Source: Allacma fusca (Eukaryota; Arthropoda; Collembola; Symphypleona; Sminthuridae). From it: a DNA stretch of 64,000 nucleotides. This document shows, piece after piece, positions 31,201 to 43,227 of this stretch. The stretch is taken from positions 45,583,415-45,647,414 of the forward strand of contig OX359249.1 in NCBI GenBank assembly GCA_947179485.1, written 5' to 3'. The first letter of the stretch is position 1, and each line of letters starts with the position of its first letter. The notes under the pieces are model-generated. The model saw only the letters and a list, made by a program, of their open reading frames with translations, was not told the origin of the DNA and made no database searches. A program made the position numbers and the translations under genes.

Positions 31201-31670
31201 GGTGGTGTGTTGGCGAGAGAGGAAAAGGTAAAGTAATGGTTGCTCATATTGGTTAACGTTCAGACATGCTCCGGGTAAAAGCAGTTGCTAGCGAGGAAGG
31301 CTAGCAACAACTACTTGGCAATGTACGGGGGAAGAAAGTAGGGGAACGGCGAAGGCCATCCGGGTATTTTGTGTACTACTGCACGTCGTTGAAAACGACG
31401 TCGTCGGAGAAGATGAAGGCCAAGCGAACCGTCAACAGGGCTCTTGTTTCACGACTCTGCATCACTGAACAAATCCGTAAAGTCAGGAAAAAGTAGAACG
31501 CAAACCTTGTGAATTAGGCTCCGGGAGATTCTCTCGTGGTACCAAGTGCATCACTGTTGTCTTCCCCATTGGAAGGCCGAGGGCACCCAACGTAACATTA
31601 CTGTGGAGAAAACGACCCTGGTAGATGAGTCGCAGGATCTCAGCCTTTGACACAGCTTCGTCAGCCCATT
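28224..31670 (-). CDS. Ubl3: UBL3, membrane-anchored ubiquitin-fold protein, last two coding exons (partial)
   Basis: Exons complement(31506-31670) and complement(28224-28285) join in phase 1 to give 74 residues and a TAA. The first exon encodes AEILRLIYQGRFLHSNVTLG and then ALGLPMGKTTVMHLVPRENL-PEPNSQ, nearly identical to human UBL3 as I know it (ILRLIYQGRFLHGNVTLGAL, MHLVARETLPEPNSQ). The last exon gives QRQKSKTGSSSCCAGCCIL, a basic, cysteine-rich tail ending in a CAAX-type box, C-C-I-L. Leucine at the end suggests geranylgeranylation; the upstream cysteines could be palmitoylated. UBL3 is not conjugated like ubiquitin; it sits in the plasma membrane and, in mammals, modifies proteins for sorting to small extracellular vesicles. 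The N-terminal half of the ubiquitin fold (about 40 residues) was searched for up to 64000 and not found. The gene faces neurobeachin tail to tail. Confidence 0.95.
28286..31505 (-). other. UBL3 last intron (3.2 kb)
   Basis: It lies between the two UBL3 exons. It holds a CT repeat (30734-30753) and, at about 31084-31440, a locally GC-richer stretch with two perfect short hairpins and a tRNA B-box-like motif. Open frames at 29435-29924 (plus) and 30124-31247 are unrecognised. Confidence 0.88.
30734..30753. repeat. (CT)10 microsatellite
   Basis: Pure CT run in the UBL3 last intron. Confidence 0.95.
31506..31670 (-). CDS. Ubl3: UBL3 internal exon (C-terminal half of ubiquitin fold)
   Basis: On the minus strand it follows TTTTACAG and ends CAAG|GTTTGC, a weak GT donor, in phase 1. 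It encodes WADEAVSKAEILRLIYQGRF to PRENLPEPNSQ. Reading past the donor would add GLRSTFS and stop. Confidence 0.95.
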
Positions 31671-31711
31671 CTGTAAAATACAAAATAGCCATTTCATGTA
31701 GAAGAGGACGA

Positions 31712-31740
31712 ACATACATACATACATACATACATACACA
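31712..31740. repeat. (ACAT)7 microsatellite
   Basis: Tetranucleotide run, passing into CACACACA, about 40 bp upstream of the UBL3 internal exon on the minus strand. Confidence 0.93.
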
Positions 31741-33932
31741 CACATACAAGAGAGTCTAACTTCTCTCAGCTATCACTTCAATCCTCACTTTTCTCCCTTC
31801 CCATGTCATAAAACAAGTTCACTTACAAACTCATTATTTGATTAGTTTTCTTCTTTTTATTGACTTTGGAGTCTTAATTAAAGATACTCTCACACTAACT
31901 CCTGATTTACGCTTCTTTCCCCCCGATTTTGTTCCTTAACAAGAAAAAATAGCCTTGTCTCATAGTAGTATCTTATATCCACACCGTTCCTTACAAAAAA
32001 AACCCAATTGGGTCCTATTCAACTCCTTCAGCTCATCCGCCACTTCCTCACTTAACCGACTTAACATATATAAGTGCACAGAGAATGGGTCCATACTATA
32101 TCCATGCATACAGATAAAGAATTTGCACGCACACACAAAAAAAACCAAGCATAAGAATGAGCATTAGATAGATATTTCCAAGTTCTCGAAGAATATAGGT
32201 TGTATGCATGATGTTCTTGTAGAAAAGTAGGTCAACATTCAAATAAAAATTACTTACGGACAGTTTTTGAAATGGGGTTCATTATTTTTTTTAGACAACC
32301 AAAGCATCTTACAGGCATGGTGAATTACATTCCACGTTTCATAAAGTAGTTTCATTTTTATTATTTCCCTTGCTCAACACACATGTAAGTATATTTTATT
32401 GTCATACGGATAATCGAGGCTGATTCCGACCAGTCTCTTCATAAAACCGAGTATCTATCTACCTATCTACATATTTAGTATATACATATATTGTTCACAC
32501 ATAGGAAAACAATGCGTACATGCTTCAATAACTTTTTCTTTACTTTGTAAATCGCGAGAAATGATTGTTACTTTTTTTTTATAATTTAATCTATTACATA
32601 ATAAACACGCTGCTCAAATTAACATGTAATTCTTGGACGTGGAAAATATTATCGTAGTTCTAGTTTCTTTTTCTTTTTTTTTTGCTAGCAGTTGGAGCAC
32701 CCATCCATTTCATCCACGTCAGGATGGATCATTTGAAATAAAAACACCCAAATCTGTCAAAGATTCTCATTACATGACTACAACAACAACAATCTACGCA
32801 GTACAAGGTACAGCTGATTTGAATATTTGGAATGCTCTCATGTGCAGAATGACTTCCCTCTTAAAAACAAACGATTAGGGCATTTAAATCAATGTTGTGA
32901 AGCCTGCCTCACAGCAAATTTATTATAATTGTTCTTCATCTCAAGGTAGCGCGGGCTGATGTGTATGAATGCTTAAACAAATTTCAAGAGTTTCTTCAAA
33001 GCTGGTACCTCACAGTGAATTACCTCTCTACTGACTACAACCACTACTACCACGACGACATACATACAAGCTTTGTTTCGTCTTTCGCAACCCGATTTGG
33101 TTATATTAGACAATAATGGCATTTATAAATATTTATCTTACTCACGCTTAGCACACTGAGCATTCATTTATTAAAGCCCTAAGCTCCTTTACTATAAGTA
33201 GCCTAATTTAAGTATCCCAACCGACTTTTACCAAGATTTTGCGCCAGTCATAATAGCTGCAGTATTTCTAATATTACTTGTACAGTACACACAGAATATT
33301 TAGCGGACTCTAGTGACTGCATTCTTTCCTACATATAATTTATAAGCAAGTGCCTATTAACAACTCAAACTCCCATTCGGTACACAAGTCATATGCACGT
33401 AAGCTACTAATGAGTCTGAGATAATTATTATTGCAGAATATAAAGTTCTTTTTCCTCTCTACACACGCAACTCCTCCAAAGGTATGCCCGTAAATCTTCA
33501 CGAATCAAAATAAATAGCCAGTAACCTTGCTCCCTGGTTTTTTCCCCGTTTTTTAAATGCAAAGAGAGAGAGAGAGAGAAACTAGCGTAAACTCTAGAAC
33601 TAAAATTAAACCAATCTGTCGTTTGTATGTTTAGAAGGAGTCTAGGTTATGCAAATAATGATTTATTAACCCGGAAAGTCAAGATACAACAAGGAACAAC
33701 TAATCTGTCGGCCTAGCCTACCAGGAACAAGTATTTTACCACGAGCTTCCTGCAATTATTACTGTTTTAGTGGTTACAAGTGGAAAAAATTATCTAGTAG
33801 ACTTGAGGTCATCCCTGTAATTTCATTTATTCATTTTCCACAAATAGGTCTTCTTTGTCATAACGTAATTATTACTCATCCAACTTGAAAGTCAGCACAA
33901 ACTTTCCGTCAAAGGAATTCAAATGTAAGCGA

Positions 33933-33957
33933 AATAATAATAATAATAATAATAATT
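33933..33957. repeat. (AAT)8 microsatellite
   Basis: Trinucleotide run; a similar one lies at 61843-61866. Confidence 0.93.
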
Positions 33958-36900
33958 GGTGATTATTGACACAATGTTGAACAAATGTAGAGAGACAATG
34001 AGAGGCGAGATGGAATGAGAGAAAATGTCAGTCTGTGTCTGTATACGTAGCCTAATCATTCCTTGAAATGGCATTACCTACTAGCCTGATCACAAAGAGT
34101 TGGTAAAAACCTCCAGGTACACTAGTTGAGACTTACATACCACGCAACAGTGGATTTAAAGAGAAAATTTAACGGCGAACAGAAATAATAAAATTGCACC
34201 CAACCCTAAATATTAAAAGGAAAATGCAATTCAAATAACCAGCTCCAACCTACATTGCACAGGAGGGAAAAGGGCAGGGTCTGATAGCATTATCATGTGC
34301 ACTGCATATGTATTAGATAAACCACCTACGTACTCCTATATAAATATGCTCAGTAATGTATAATTGTCATGTCGAAAGCAAATTCAACCTTGCAAATTCA
34401 TTGTATAATAAGTACATAGACACACTGCAGAGTGTCTGCTTCTATCCAGAAGTAGCTTCATGTACCATTGAATGATTTCAAATAATAAACGGAATTGAGC
34501 TCTCTAACTTGCTAAATTCAACGAGGGGCTGAGAAAGAAATGTTGAATTAATGATTAAAATGGTTTAATTTCTAAACCCTTGTATGTCACAGCTTTAGGA
34601 GAAAAAAAACACTCACAATCATTCAGTAGATTCCATATCCATAGAATATTCAATACTATGCATATATCTAATTATATCAATCTATATATATATATATGTA
34701 TCTGTATCTAAATCCACTCATAGTTGGACGTACGTGTGCGAACTGGCTGAGTGAAATTTACATTTCAGTCTGCTCCACCATTACTTATTCGATTGTTTCA
34801 CTTCCATGCACAATTTACAAGGATTGAAGCAACCAGCATTGAAATCTTAGTACTTTTTCTCTTTTTCTGCCAAGTATTTGCAGTAAGTTGCGTCGTGTTA
34901 ATTCACTGATTCGTATATTACGTGAACAGAAACAGATAGTACAACATTACGTAAAACAACAGTTCTCTATTGTAGAGTACTAGGACAGAAGGTGCATACA
35001 TGGGAATGGAAAGGTTGATGGTAAAAAAAAAAACCTTTGAAGAGGATATGGCTTTATTTTGTCTAAGTACGTATGCAGATACAATAAGTGAGAAGAAAAA
35101 TCTAAACGCTTTTATAAAATCAGGAATCAATGTACATACATACCATGTTGTGATGACTATTTAAGAAAGAAATGATAATAATACAACAAAGGCAAGGCAG
35201 TAAGTATTTGTCAACCCCACTATCACAATTTTTTTAATCACTCCTTTCAGTTGGTTTATTTTTCCCGTACATAACTTCCACTGACACTGGATTTAAACCA
35301 GTTCTGGGGTCACTCTAGGTTAAAAGGAATACCGAAGTGATTTCATGTTGTTATTTTCCATAATAAATTTCACTGCTAAAAGTTTACATTTTGGAAATTA
35401 AATAGTAGTGCCCGTGTTGACTCTATTGGATTCTTCACGGATCATCGCACTTGTGTTTAAATTACATAAACAAAGAGTCAACTTCCAGTCGGGAACGCGT
35501 AGTACAATCCATACATGTGTGAACTAATGTGCAGTATGCACATACATGACCACGGACGACAGATACATACATACACATATAGCCCAGCCCACGTTGTAAA
35601 ACAATATTAAATACATTGATCTGCCAGAGATTTGGCCGTCGTCCAAACTAAAGTGCAACGTGACATACGGAATTGACACGGGGTGATGAAATAATACTGC
35701 CGTAAAATTTATATCCTGTTGAGATCAATCAATGACCCTTCTCAAATCTATCATAGGAATCCACTAAAACTTGTAGTATTTATACATAGATACTCGTATC
35801 TTCCACAACGACACCATCTGAAACTCCCATCCCTCAACCTCTGGCACGGAAATGTAAAAATGACGGCAGACTCAGAAAAAATCCCCAAAAGTAATGGAAG
35901 CAACACCCAGTCCTTTAATCAAGCAAGTACATACGGAGTTAATGAATAGTAAAAACTGCCAGTCCCTATACCTTTTTTTTCCCACATCAGATAATGAGAC
36001 ATAAGACAGGATATACCATTGCTAACAATGTACGTATACCTACAGACACCTAAATACATTTATACTTATATATATGTAGGTACCCACGAAAATTAATATT
36101 TGGTTCGGATTCCCACGAACCAGGTTTTTTGAATCATCTGAAATCAATAAAATCAATTTCAAACAAATCCAAATCCAAGACCAGTCTCAGGATTTAACTG
36201 ACGCAGAAGAACATGCTGTACAGTATTTCCATACATATAGATACATAGAATATGTACATATATAGAAGAGTCAGAAATATGCATATCTTCCTGTTCTGTT
36301 CCCTTAAGCTCTGCAAGAGGTAGGCTCCACAAGAGGTAGGAGAGAGACGTGAGGCTTTCTCTCTGACATCCTTTTCTTTTCCAGTTGTCCAAATCGTAGA
36401 TTCTGATTTGAAACCTCATGAGCCTTGTCCAGTGCAATTTTACTGAACTGAAGGTTTCCGGAACCAAAACCTTCCAGTTTGGTTCAGTTCTCATAATGTT
36501 TCCACATTTCCCACCTCTCCCGGCCTTTTATTGACATATGTAAGTATGTTCGGAGCATCACCAAATGTTCTAGAAGACCATCCTTCACTGCGAAATAAAA
36601 TGGCGGACAAATGATAAGTAATGTAACGGTCACGTAGTTCCCGTTTCCCACTTGTCGCTCATCTACGCCCTGAGATGGTATGGTCAATGGTCATCACCGA
36701 CCTACATATTTACACGCCTTACTTCACATCCTTGTCATGATTACTAATTTATTAAATTATAGCAGTGTGCACCAAACTGAATGCACCAATTATCACAAGT
36801 GAGACAATATTACTGCTCGAAATGTTCTTATATTTTGAAAGCAACAACGGGACAAGTACCGTCACCCGAAGAGGTATCTGATCCTTATTAATTTTAACTT

Positions 36901-37486
36901 CCGCCGGATGAATAAACACATTAATAATTATTCGATTATCAACAGATATCTACACATACATAAGTAAATATATGAATCTACCTATACTCCGAATGGGAGT
37001 TCCATAATTTATACAGCAGCATTGAGCTCCTACAGTAACACTTCCTTTTATTATCAATTTTTATTTTCGAACCTGCTATTAACATAGATGTCACATGAGG
37101 TCATACATGTTTGAAGAATGGCCAAATATGAGAGGCTACAAAGTTCACTGTGAACAACAAGAAGGCTCGACGACGAACGGGTGATTACGCATTCTAAGTT
37201 GCATCTATGGCTTCCCAGCTCCCAACGACGGCACCATAAAGGAGTAGAAACGCCAATTAATGTGCTCTTTTTGTACGATTTGTCACACAAGTTTCACACA
37301 TTCTCCTGTAGGTACATGCTTCTTGACAATAAGTAACGAGATATCGACCGTTTCATTCACACCAACATTTTTCATTTATCGCTCATATTAGCTCGCCTGA
37401 CAATTCTGTCGACTCAAGAGCGCTGATGATAGGAAGGTAGTTGACGATGTTATATTTGAGAGAACATCAAAGTCATGCAGGTCAAA

Positions 37487-37487
37487 C

Positions 37488-37518
<31 letters not shown>

Positions 37519-37566
37519 TCTCTCTCTCTCTCTCTCTCTCTCTTCCTCTCTCTCCTCTCACTCTCC
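37487..37566. repeat. 80-bp CT-rich homopyrimidine tract
   Basis: Two long CT blocks separated by TTCC, then further CTC variants; almost no purine on the plus strand over about 70 bp. It is the longest such tract in the window. Confidence 0.95.
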
Positions 37567-38882
37567 ATTGCAGTTAAATTTATTGGATCTTGAGAGTACG
37601 GTAGTCAAGGTACTAGTCGTGCATGGGCCTTAACGGGAAAAGACGTTTGCAGTTTCGTAGAGCTGACAAAGACAGATACTCTTCCAGATTTGATTTGCAA
37701 TTTCCTTCAGGACCAGGAATTTCAGCCTATGATAAGTGGGTACCCATCCATCTAAAACTCGGCATCACATTTCGATTCTATAATAGTCCTCCAGTACTTC
37801 CAGTAGTGACATGCTGATGAGATGACAGCCTTGTTGATTTGGCATGGACGCCGGGACACACAGTGTACTTTTGAGTGCACATACATATAGACGAGCAACC
37901 GCTCTGCACTGACGATGGGATGGGACGGGTAAATCGTTGTAGGGTACTATATCTATACTGAAAGTTATTTAACATAAAGTTCCTTCGTCGGTAATATCGA
38001 TGAAGTACTTGTGATAGTGAATTATAAATTGACTTGTAATGCAAAAGAAAGTTGCCATTTTATGTAGTTCAAGACAGAAACTTCACATTAATAAACATAT
38101 TTACAAACTTGAGTACCACTTTAAAGCACACAGGGTGGCTATATGTAGATACCTATGTACATATGTAGTAATAGAGAAAGCAGGCTTAACACTGCTAACG
38201 GCAAGTCTATCTATATCTATACCCCAAAAATGTTCCATAGAACTTTTTAAAGTCCTATTTTACACTAAGTATGTAGAATGTGTCTAGTGCACAACAGGTC
38301 ACATATACTTATATATCCTTCCACATTTATTTATGTCGATTTCAGAACCACTGAGATTTTCAACATGCACACTAACTCTTGAGTCTTGATTTCCCTACCA
38401 TCACATAACATTCACAGATTATGTATTACTTCTAAATAACAAATTAAAAATGTAACTGATGAGACCTCATCTACGTAACTGGCACCAACAGTATATGTAT
38501 ACCAGAGCTGGGGCTAATTTAATGTTGTAAATTAATTACTTAAATCGCTCATTCAGTGCTCACTTGAATAACTTCTCCAGCAATAGATGAGTAAGTTGTT
38601 CCTACAACTATTAGAGAAATGTGCTGATAAAGACCTCAATTTAAATTCTGCTAGATAACTCACGTTCACCCCATAATATTCACACTCGTAGTTCCAATCA
38701 CAGTCCAGGCGTGAAGTTTTCAAATAAAATGATCTCATGATAGGAATAGGAACTGAAATCCTTATATATAAGTATATATATATATATACACAGAAACACC
38801 ACACACCCATCTTCCTGTACGTGATTTGTATGCACAGTCAACTGAAATTGGGGAAGACTTCAAGGGACAGAGAGTCAGAGAG

Positions 38883-38908
38883 GGAGAGAGAGAGAGAGAG
38901 AGAGAGAT
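38883..38908. repeat. (GA)13 microsatellite
   Basis: GA run about 100 bp from a short AT run (38768-38788). Confidence 0.93.
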
Positions 38909-39488
38909 AAATAATAAAAATCTCAAAACTCCGTAGTGGCCTTGAATGATTTTCTGAGTTTGATGCAAAAACTGCAGAAGTACTTTAGAGCTAAAGATTT
39001 TTACATCAGAGATTCGGTTAAAGTTCTCTCAGATTTTACATAACATATAAAAATTTATTTCTTTTTTTCCCCTCTCCATCATGCAGTAGGATGAAAGGGA
39101 AACGAAAAGGCAGCTTTGGGAAAATTTGCCGGTACAAGCTTAGAAGTTCCCGTACGTAAAGGAGATCTATCATCACGAGTTATCTTGACTTTTGAGTTAA
39201 GTGATACATTAGGATATTAGACATAGATAGTCTAATGTATAAAATACTCCTTATGAATAGATTCTCCGAGAAACCAAGATTCACTCAGTTTGAAATATTA
39301 GACACGTGCAACATGACAACATGCACAGTTCAACTCCTATCGACTTCCTCCCTATCATTTTCCCTATTAGACAGATATATAGTACCCTTGCATCACCATC
39401 TCCAGTTTCCACTCTTCCATCCTGTAGTGCTAGTTCGGCGGGGATTCAAGCCACCGCGAGTTGAGTTCCGCATCCTCCTTACTACTAT

Positions 39489-39502
39489 CACACACACACA
39501 CA

Positions 39503-39536
<34 letters not shown>
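39489..39536. repeat. (CA)24 microsatellite with one interruption
   Basis: CA dinucleotides broken once by CACTCA; the longest CA run here. Confidence 0.95.
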
Positions 39537-39537
<1 letters not shown>

Positions 39538-41607
39538 GTAAAAATTTACCCTTCCTAAATTATTTGACTAGTGTGCTTTGATACAACTCCAACTCCACTC
39601 CTGATTCACGCATTACTGGAGCTGAAATTCATAAATAATTACTTACCTGAGACGTGTGAGCAAGTGCCTATAGAAGCCACTCCAAATTTATTACTCGATA
39701 TTATACAATGAGCCCTGCACAGTGACTAGTAAGTTGAAGAAGTACGTGATTCTGTTTGGAAAGTAAGACCATGGATGTATGTCTGTCTATGTAGGTTTCA
39801 TTCCATGAAAATCGATAAGGATACATGCTTCCACCTATCAAGATCCATCTCTGTCCAGGCAGTTTTAAAAATATAGTAAACAAAACAGAGTAGACATATC
39901 ATCTGATAGTCGGAGAAGTGCTAGAACTGGAATGCATAATTTATACTACACAAACATCTGCTCCATCGTTGACGGGATATGACGCTCCGAGTTTTCCCCA
40001 TTACCCTTTTTATAATACTAATAATAACGAGAACAACACAGTCAAATCACGTGGGTGGGTTAGTAATAAATGTCTTTATCAGAGAATCAAGAAAGTTAGA
40101 ACAAATACTAAAGTACTTAGTGGGGCAAGCAGAAATAATACATCTCTGGCAAGATCGCATATGTAATTTATTCTCTACATACATATATACATACGGATAT
40201 AGGCTACTTCCATGTTATGATATTGAATCATATCGGCAGAAATGTACACAGTCACAGTTTCTCGTCACGATACCGCACATAGCTCACGAACAGAGAGCGA
40301 GAGGAAGGAGATGTTTTCCTCTAAAAGTACAGTAGTAGCATTTACATGTATGTAGCATTTTAAACATTGATGTGACTATAGTCCCTTTACTAGTGACTGC
40401 CAACCATACAAACCATGTAGCATAATATTACATGGGTTTCATTTCATTCCAACTCCTCAGACACACACACACGCCGAGTTGAAGACGTGGAGTTTAAATA
40501 TGCACGTAGAACATGTACATACACACCTACGTAATACCTGTACTCTCTGTGTATAAGTTTCCCTACACATATTTTTACACCTAAAAAAAGTACGCGCACA
40601 ATATAAAAAGAACTGCAATACAACTTTTTTTTTCTACTTCTTTGTTTTCACACATGAGAGAGCAAGGATAGATAAAGGCTTAAACTTGTTAAGAATTTCA
40701 TAGAATTTCCTATCTGTAAACATAAGGAACTTTGAGCATACGCTCAAATTGCCTTGCTCCCAGTAGTAGTCGTGCCTCTCACCCACTAACCGGAAGTCGA
40801 GTTGTTTCCTTTTTCCTACAGACTCACAAAACTTACCATATAAGTCCAATCGCACAATCATTCCTTTCCATGCACACAAACACACAAAAATTCTTAAATA
40901 CTGATTTATGCAAATTCTTATAAGAGTCTTTTATGATGAAGGTAGAAAATATGCACTGCTTCACTGCTTCACATTTATTCTATACAGACAAACGGACTTG
41001 AGGCCGTGAGGAAATCCTACCTATGTAAGTATAAGTAAGTACTATTTGCCCTCTCAACACCATACTACTGTATGTATGTCTGGAAGAATATTCCATGCCA
41101 ATCTAGATGTCACAAGTATCAAACCGTTTTTCACAGGATTTCAGAGGAGACGTACCCATTACAATTTTATTCCATTCTACAAAGTTACGTGTCTGTGGCC
41201 CCTTAACGTGTGGAATCACATAAAAAATAGTCCTATATGTGCATGTGCTCCCTGGTCTCTGATTAGTCACATGTTCAAATACATATGTCACGGCCTAGTG
41301 ACGAGGTAAACTCTTTGGTAGTCATGAAAATGCTCCCACAGGCTGATTCATATTCACGTTGTTTCCACCATCCTCATATTAATCCCAATCTGACCATGCA
41401 CATATAGATAAGTATATAATTATATTCTACATATATTTTTTTAAGCACACCCAAGTATCAAGATCCTACAAAAGTACTGACACGACGAAAGCTTTCATCG
41501 TAGCGGTTCTGTCAAAATTCTCCCGTAATCATTGCTCCTATCGCCAATTACATTGAAGGGGGTTATGTTAGACTCGATCAACGTGCATTATTAATGGAGC
41601 AGTACGT

Positions 41608-41640
41608 TGTGTATGTGTGTGTGTGTATGTGTGTGTGTGT
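41608..41640. repeat. (GT)n microsatellite with TATG interruptions
   Basis: GT run interrupted by GTATGT. Confidence 0.93.
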
Positions 41641-42511
41641 CCCTTGCAGCAGAAAGTAGTGTAGTAATAATTCTCGGATGCATACAGAGTCGGACTGCAA
41701 CTCTCTCGCACCAACCCCTCATTAGTCCTTTTCCTTCGTGGAATTATTTGACTTGGGAGTTTGTCCATATACACGTTAAAAAAATGAATTCTAGCCGGGG
41801 AAAAAAAAGCCTAATACTATTTAAGTGCCGAACTGGCCTCACCAAACCGAAGGAAAGGAGACCAAAAAAAAATAATATTGCAGAATGAAATGTCTTGACT
41901 ACTTCAATCATATATGCATATTTTTATACCTACTCTGAAATCCATGGACTCATTATGGGTTCACTCACACTCTCTCGGAACAATTTCTTGTGCAATCCCA
42001 GCCCACTTAATCCCATTACTACATACACTTACTTGGGCCGTTGGGCCGAAAGAAGGCTGAGAGCATGGGAGTCATAATAAGTGGCGGTAAATGGTACTAA
42101 TAAATAGTTGGTATCATCTTAAATAAAAACCCTAAGTGGTGAGTGGTAAATAAAACCATTGCAAATCACAAGTCAAGATACTAATGCCATTTAAATGGTT
42201 TCATTTTCATGCTTAAATTACTAAAGTGTACGAAACTGTGGAAGTTTCATGCCTGGGACGTAATAGCTATTAGTTAGTGAAAGCTTCTCCTGCCCTGGTT
42301 GAGAATAAAGAGTCCCAAGACTGTCTAAGACAAAATAAAGATTAGTCGAATCAAATTAGAAACGCGAACACCTCAGAGGGACACCAGAAATAGGTCATCA
42401 GTCAATTCAGTTTTATGCTTTGAAACGCAAAACAAAACAAAAAAAAAACCATGAATCAATTCCAATTTTCAATCCATTCCGCACAAATAGTCATTTACTG
42501 CACTGTGTGTG

Positions 42512-42983
42512 TGTTTATGCTCTACAAGCCTAACCATTAATATGCTCAGGTGTAGTGGTCATGTCCAGGGAGAATGACCTGAGCCTTATCTTAATTCTAA
42601 TTTTAGCTATGCTAATTGTAAGTAGGAACTGGAATAGATTGCTCTAAAGAGTGAGAGAGAAGAGAAAGAGTCGTCGTCGAGGTCTTGCCCTAACAACCAG
42701 TCCAGAGCCGCTCTTATTTTTATTACATTAGTTGACTGTATATGTATAAGTTTCCCTAGTTAGCCTTTATATTAAGCCTGTGTGTGACAATTACGACAAT
42801 TTTACTCGTTATTATAAATAATTAATTTCCAAGGCTACAATTTATTCTACGGAACAGTTATTTTCACCACGGCCTCAGTGCACTTATGTACCACCGATTT
42901 CTCCCCCGCTCTTTGCATCTTAACTTGACCTCATCCTCATAAAATCACCAACAGTCACATTCGCTCAGCCCAACGAGCCATCA
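42512..42983 (+). repeat. BEL/Pao left LTR
   Basis: 472 bp, TG...CA. It matches 48540-49011 without a difference I could see. It contains a GA-rich purine stretch (about 42650-42672) and an AT-rich middle with a TATATTAAG motif near 42768 that could be the promoter. Confidence 0.95.
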
Positions 42984-43003
42984 TTTGGTCCTTCGAGATT
43001 TTC
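42984..43003 (+). promoter_or_regulatory. Probable primer-binding site of the BEL/Pao element
   Basis: Directly after the left LTR comes TTTGGTCCTTCGAG. The TGG at 42986 can pair with the CCA end of a tRNA. The tRNA was not identified. Confidence 0.6.
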
Positions 43004-43227
43004 ATCGACTCTGTGTCCTGTGAAAATTAAAATTGAATCAGTGCCAGGTGGTGTTTTGTGAGGAAGTGCTCCGAAAGACCTTGCGTCTCGCAGACCGTTC
43101 GGTATAGCTGGGGTGCGAGCCCTGTAATCCTTTTAGGAGGCTGCTGTTCGTGGATGCGAGCGCTTGTTAAGTAAGAGTGAGTTAAAAGTTTCATTGGTTC
43201 GAGACCCTCAAGCAAACAACCTCGGAA

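Larger units (their letters stand above)
31671..42511 (-). other. Probable UBL3 intron or upstream region, left of the retrotransposon
   Basis: No exon or RNA gene was recognised in about 10.8 kb. The plus strand is A+C-rich. Microsatellites are frequent (31712-31740, 33563-33580, 33933-33957, 37487-37566, 38883-38908, 39489-39536, 41608-41640). Scattered TACATA/TATGTA runs are common. Confidence 0.6.

Noticed and set aside
36159-36494. Minus-strand frame containing IYDLDNWKRK, considered as the missing UBL3 exon (VYDNWP region)
   Set aside because: Only a few residues look alike. The upstream ubiquitin-fold sequence (GKTKEFLF type) is absent and there is no fitting donor in the right phase.
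39425-39480. B-box-like GGCTTGAATCC on the minus strand, considered as a tRNA or SINE
   Set aside because: No A box at the right distance and no cloverleaf pairing was visible.
41281-41325. Minus-strand MTTKEF string, considered as the UBL3 first exon
   Set aside because: Only TKEF matches; the sequence before and after does not fit the family.
43170-43215. GGTTCGAGACC in the retrotransposon leader, considered as a tRNA gene
   Set aside because: No A box or acceptor-stem pairing; it lies within the element's leader.
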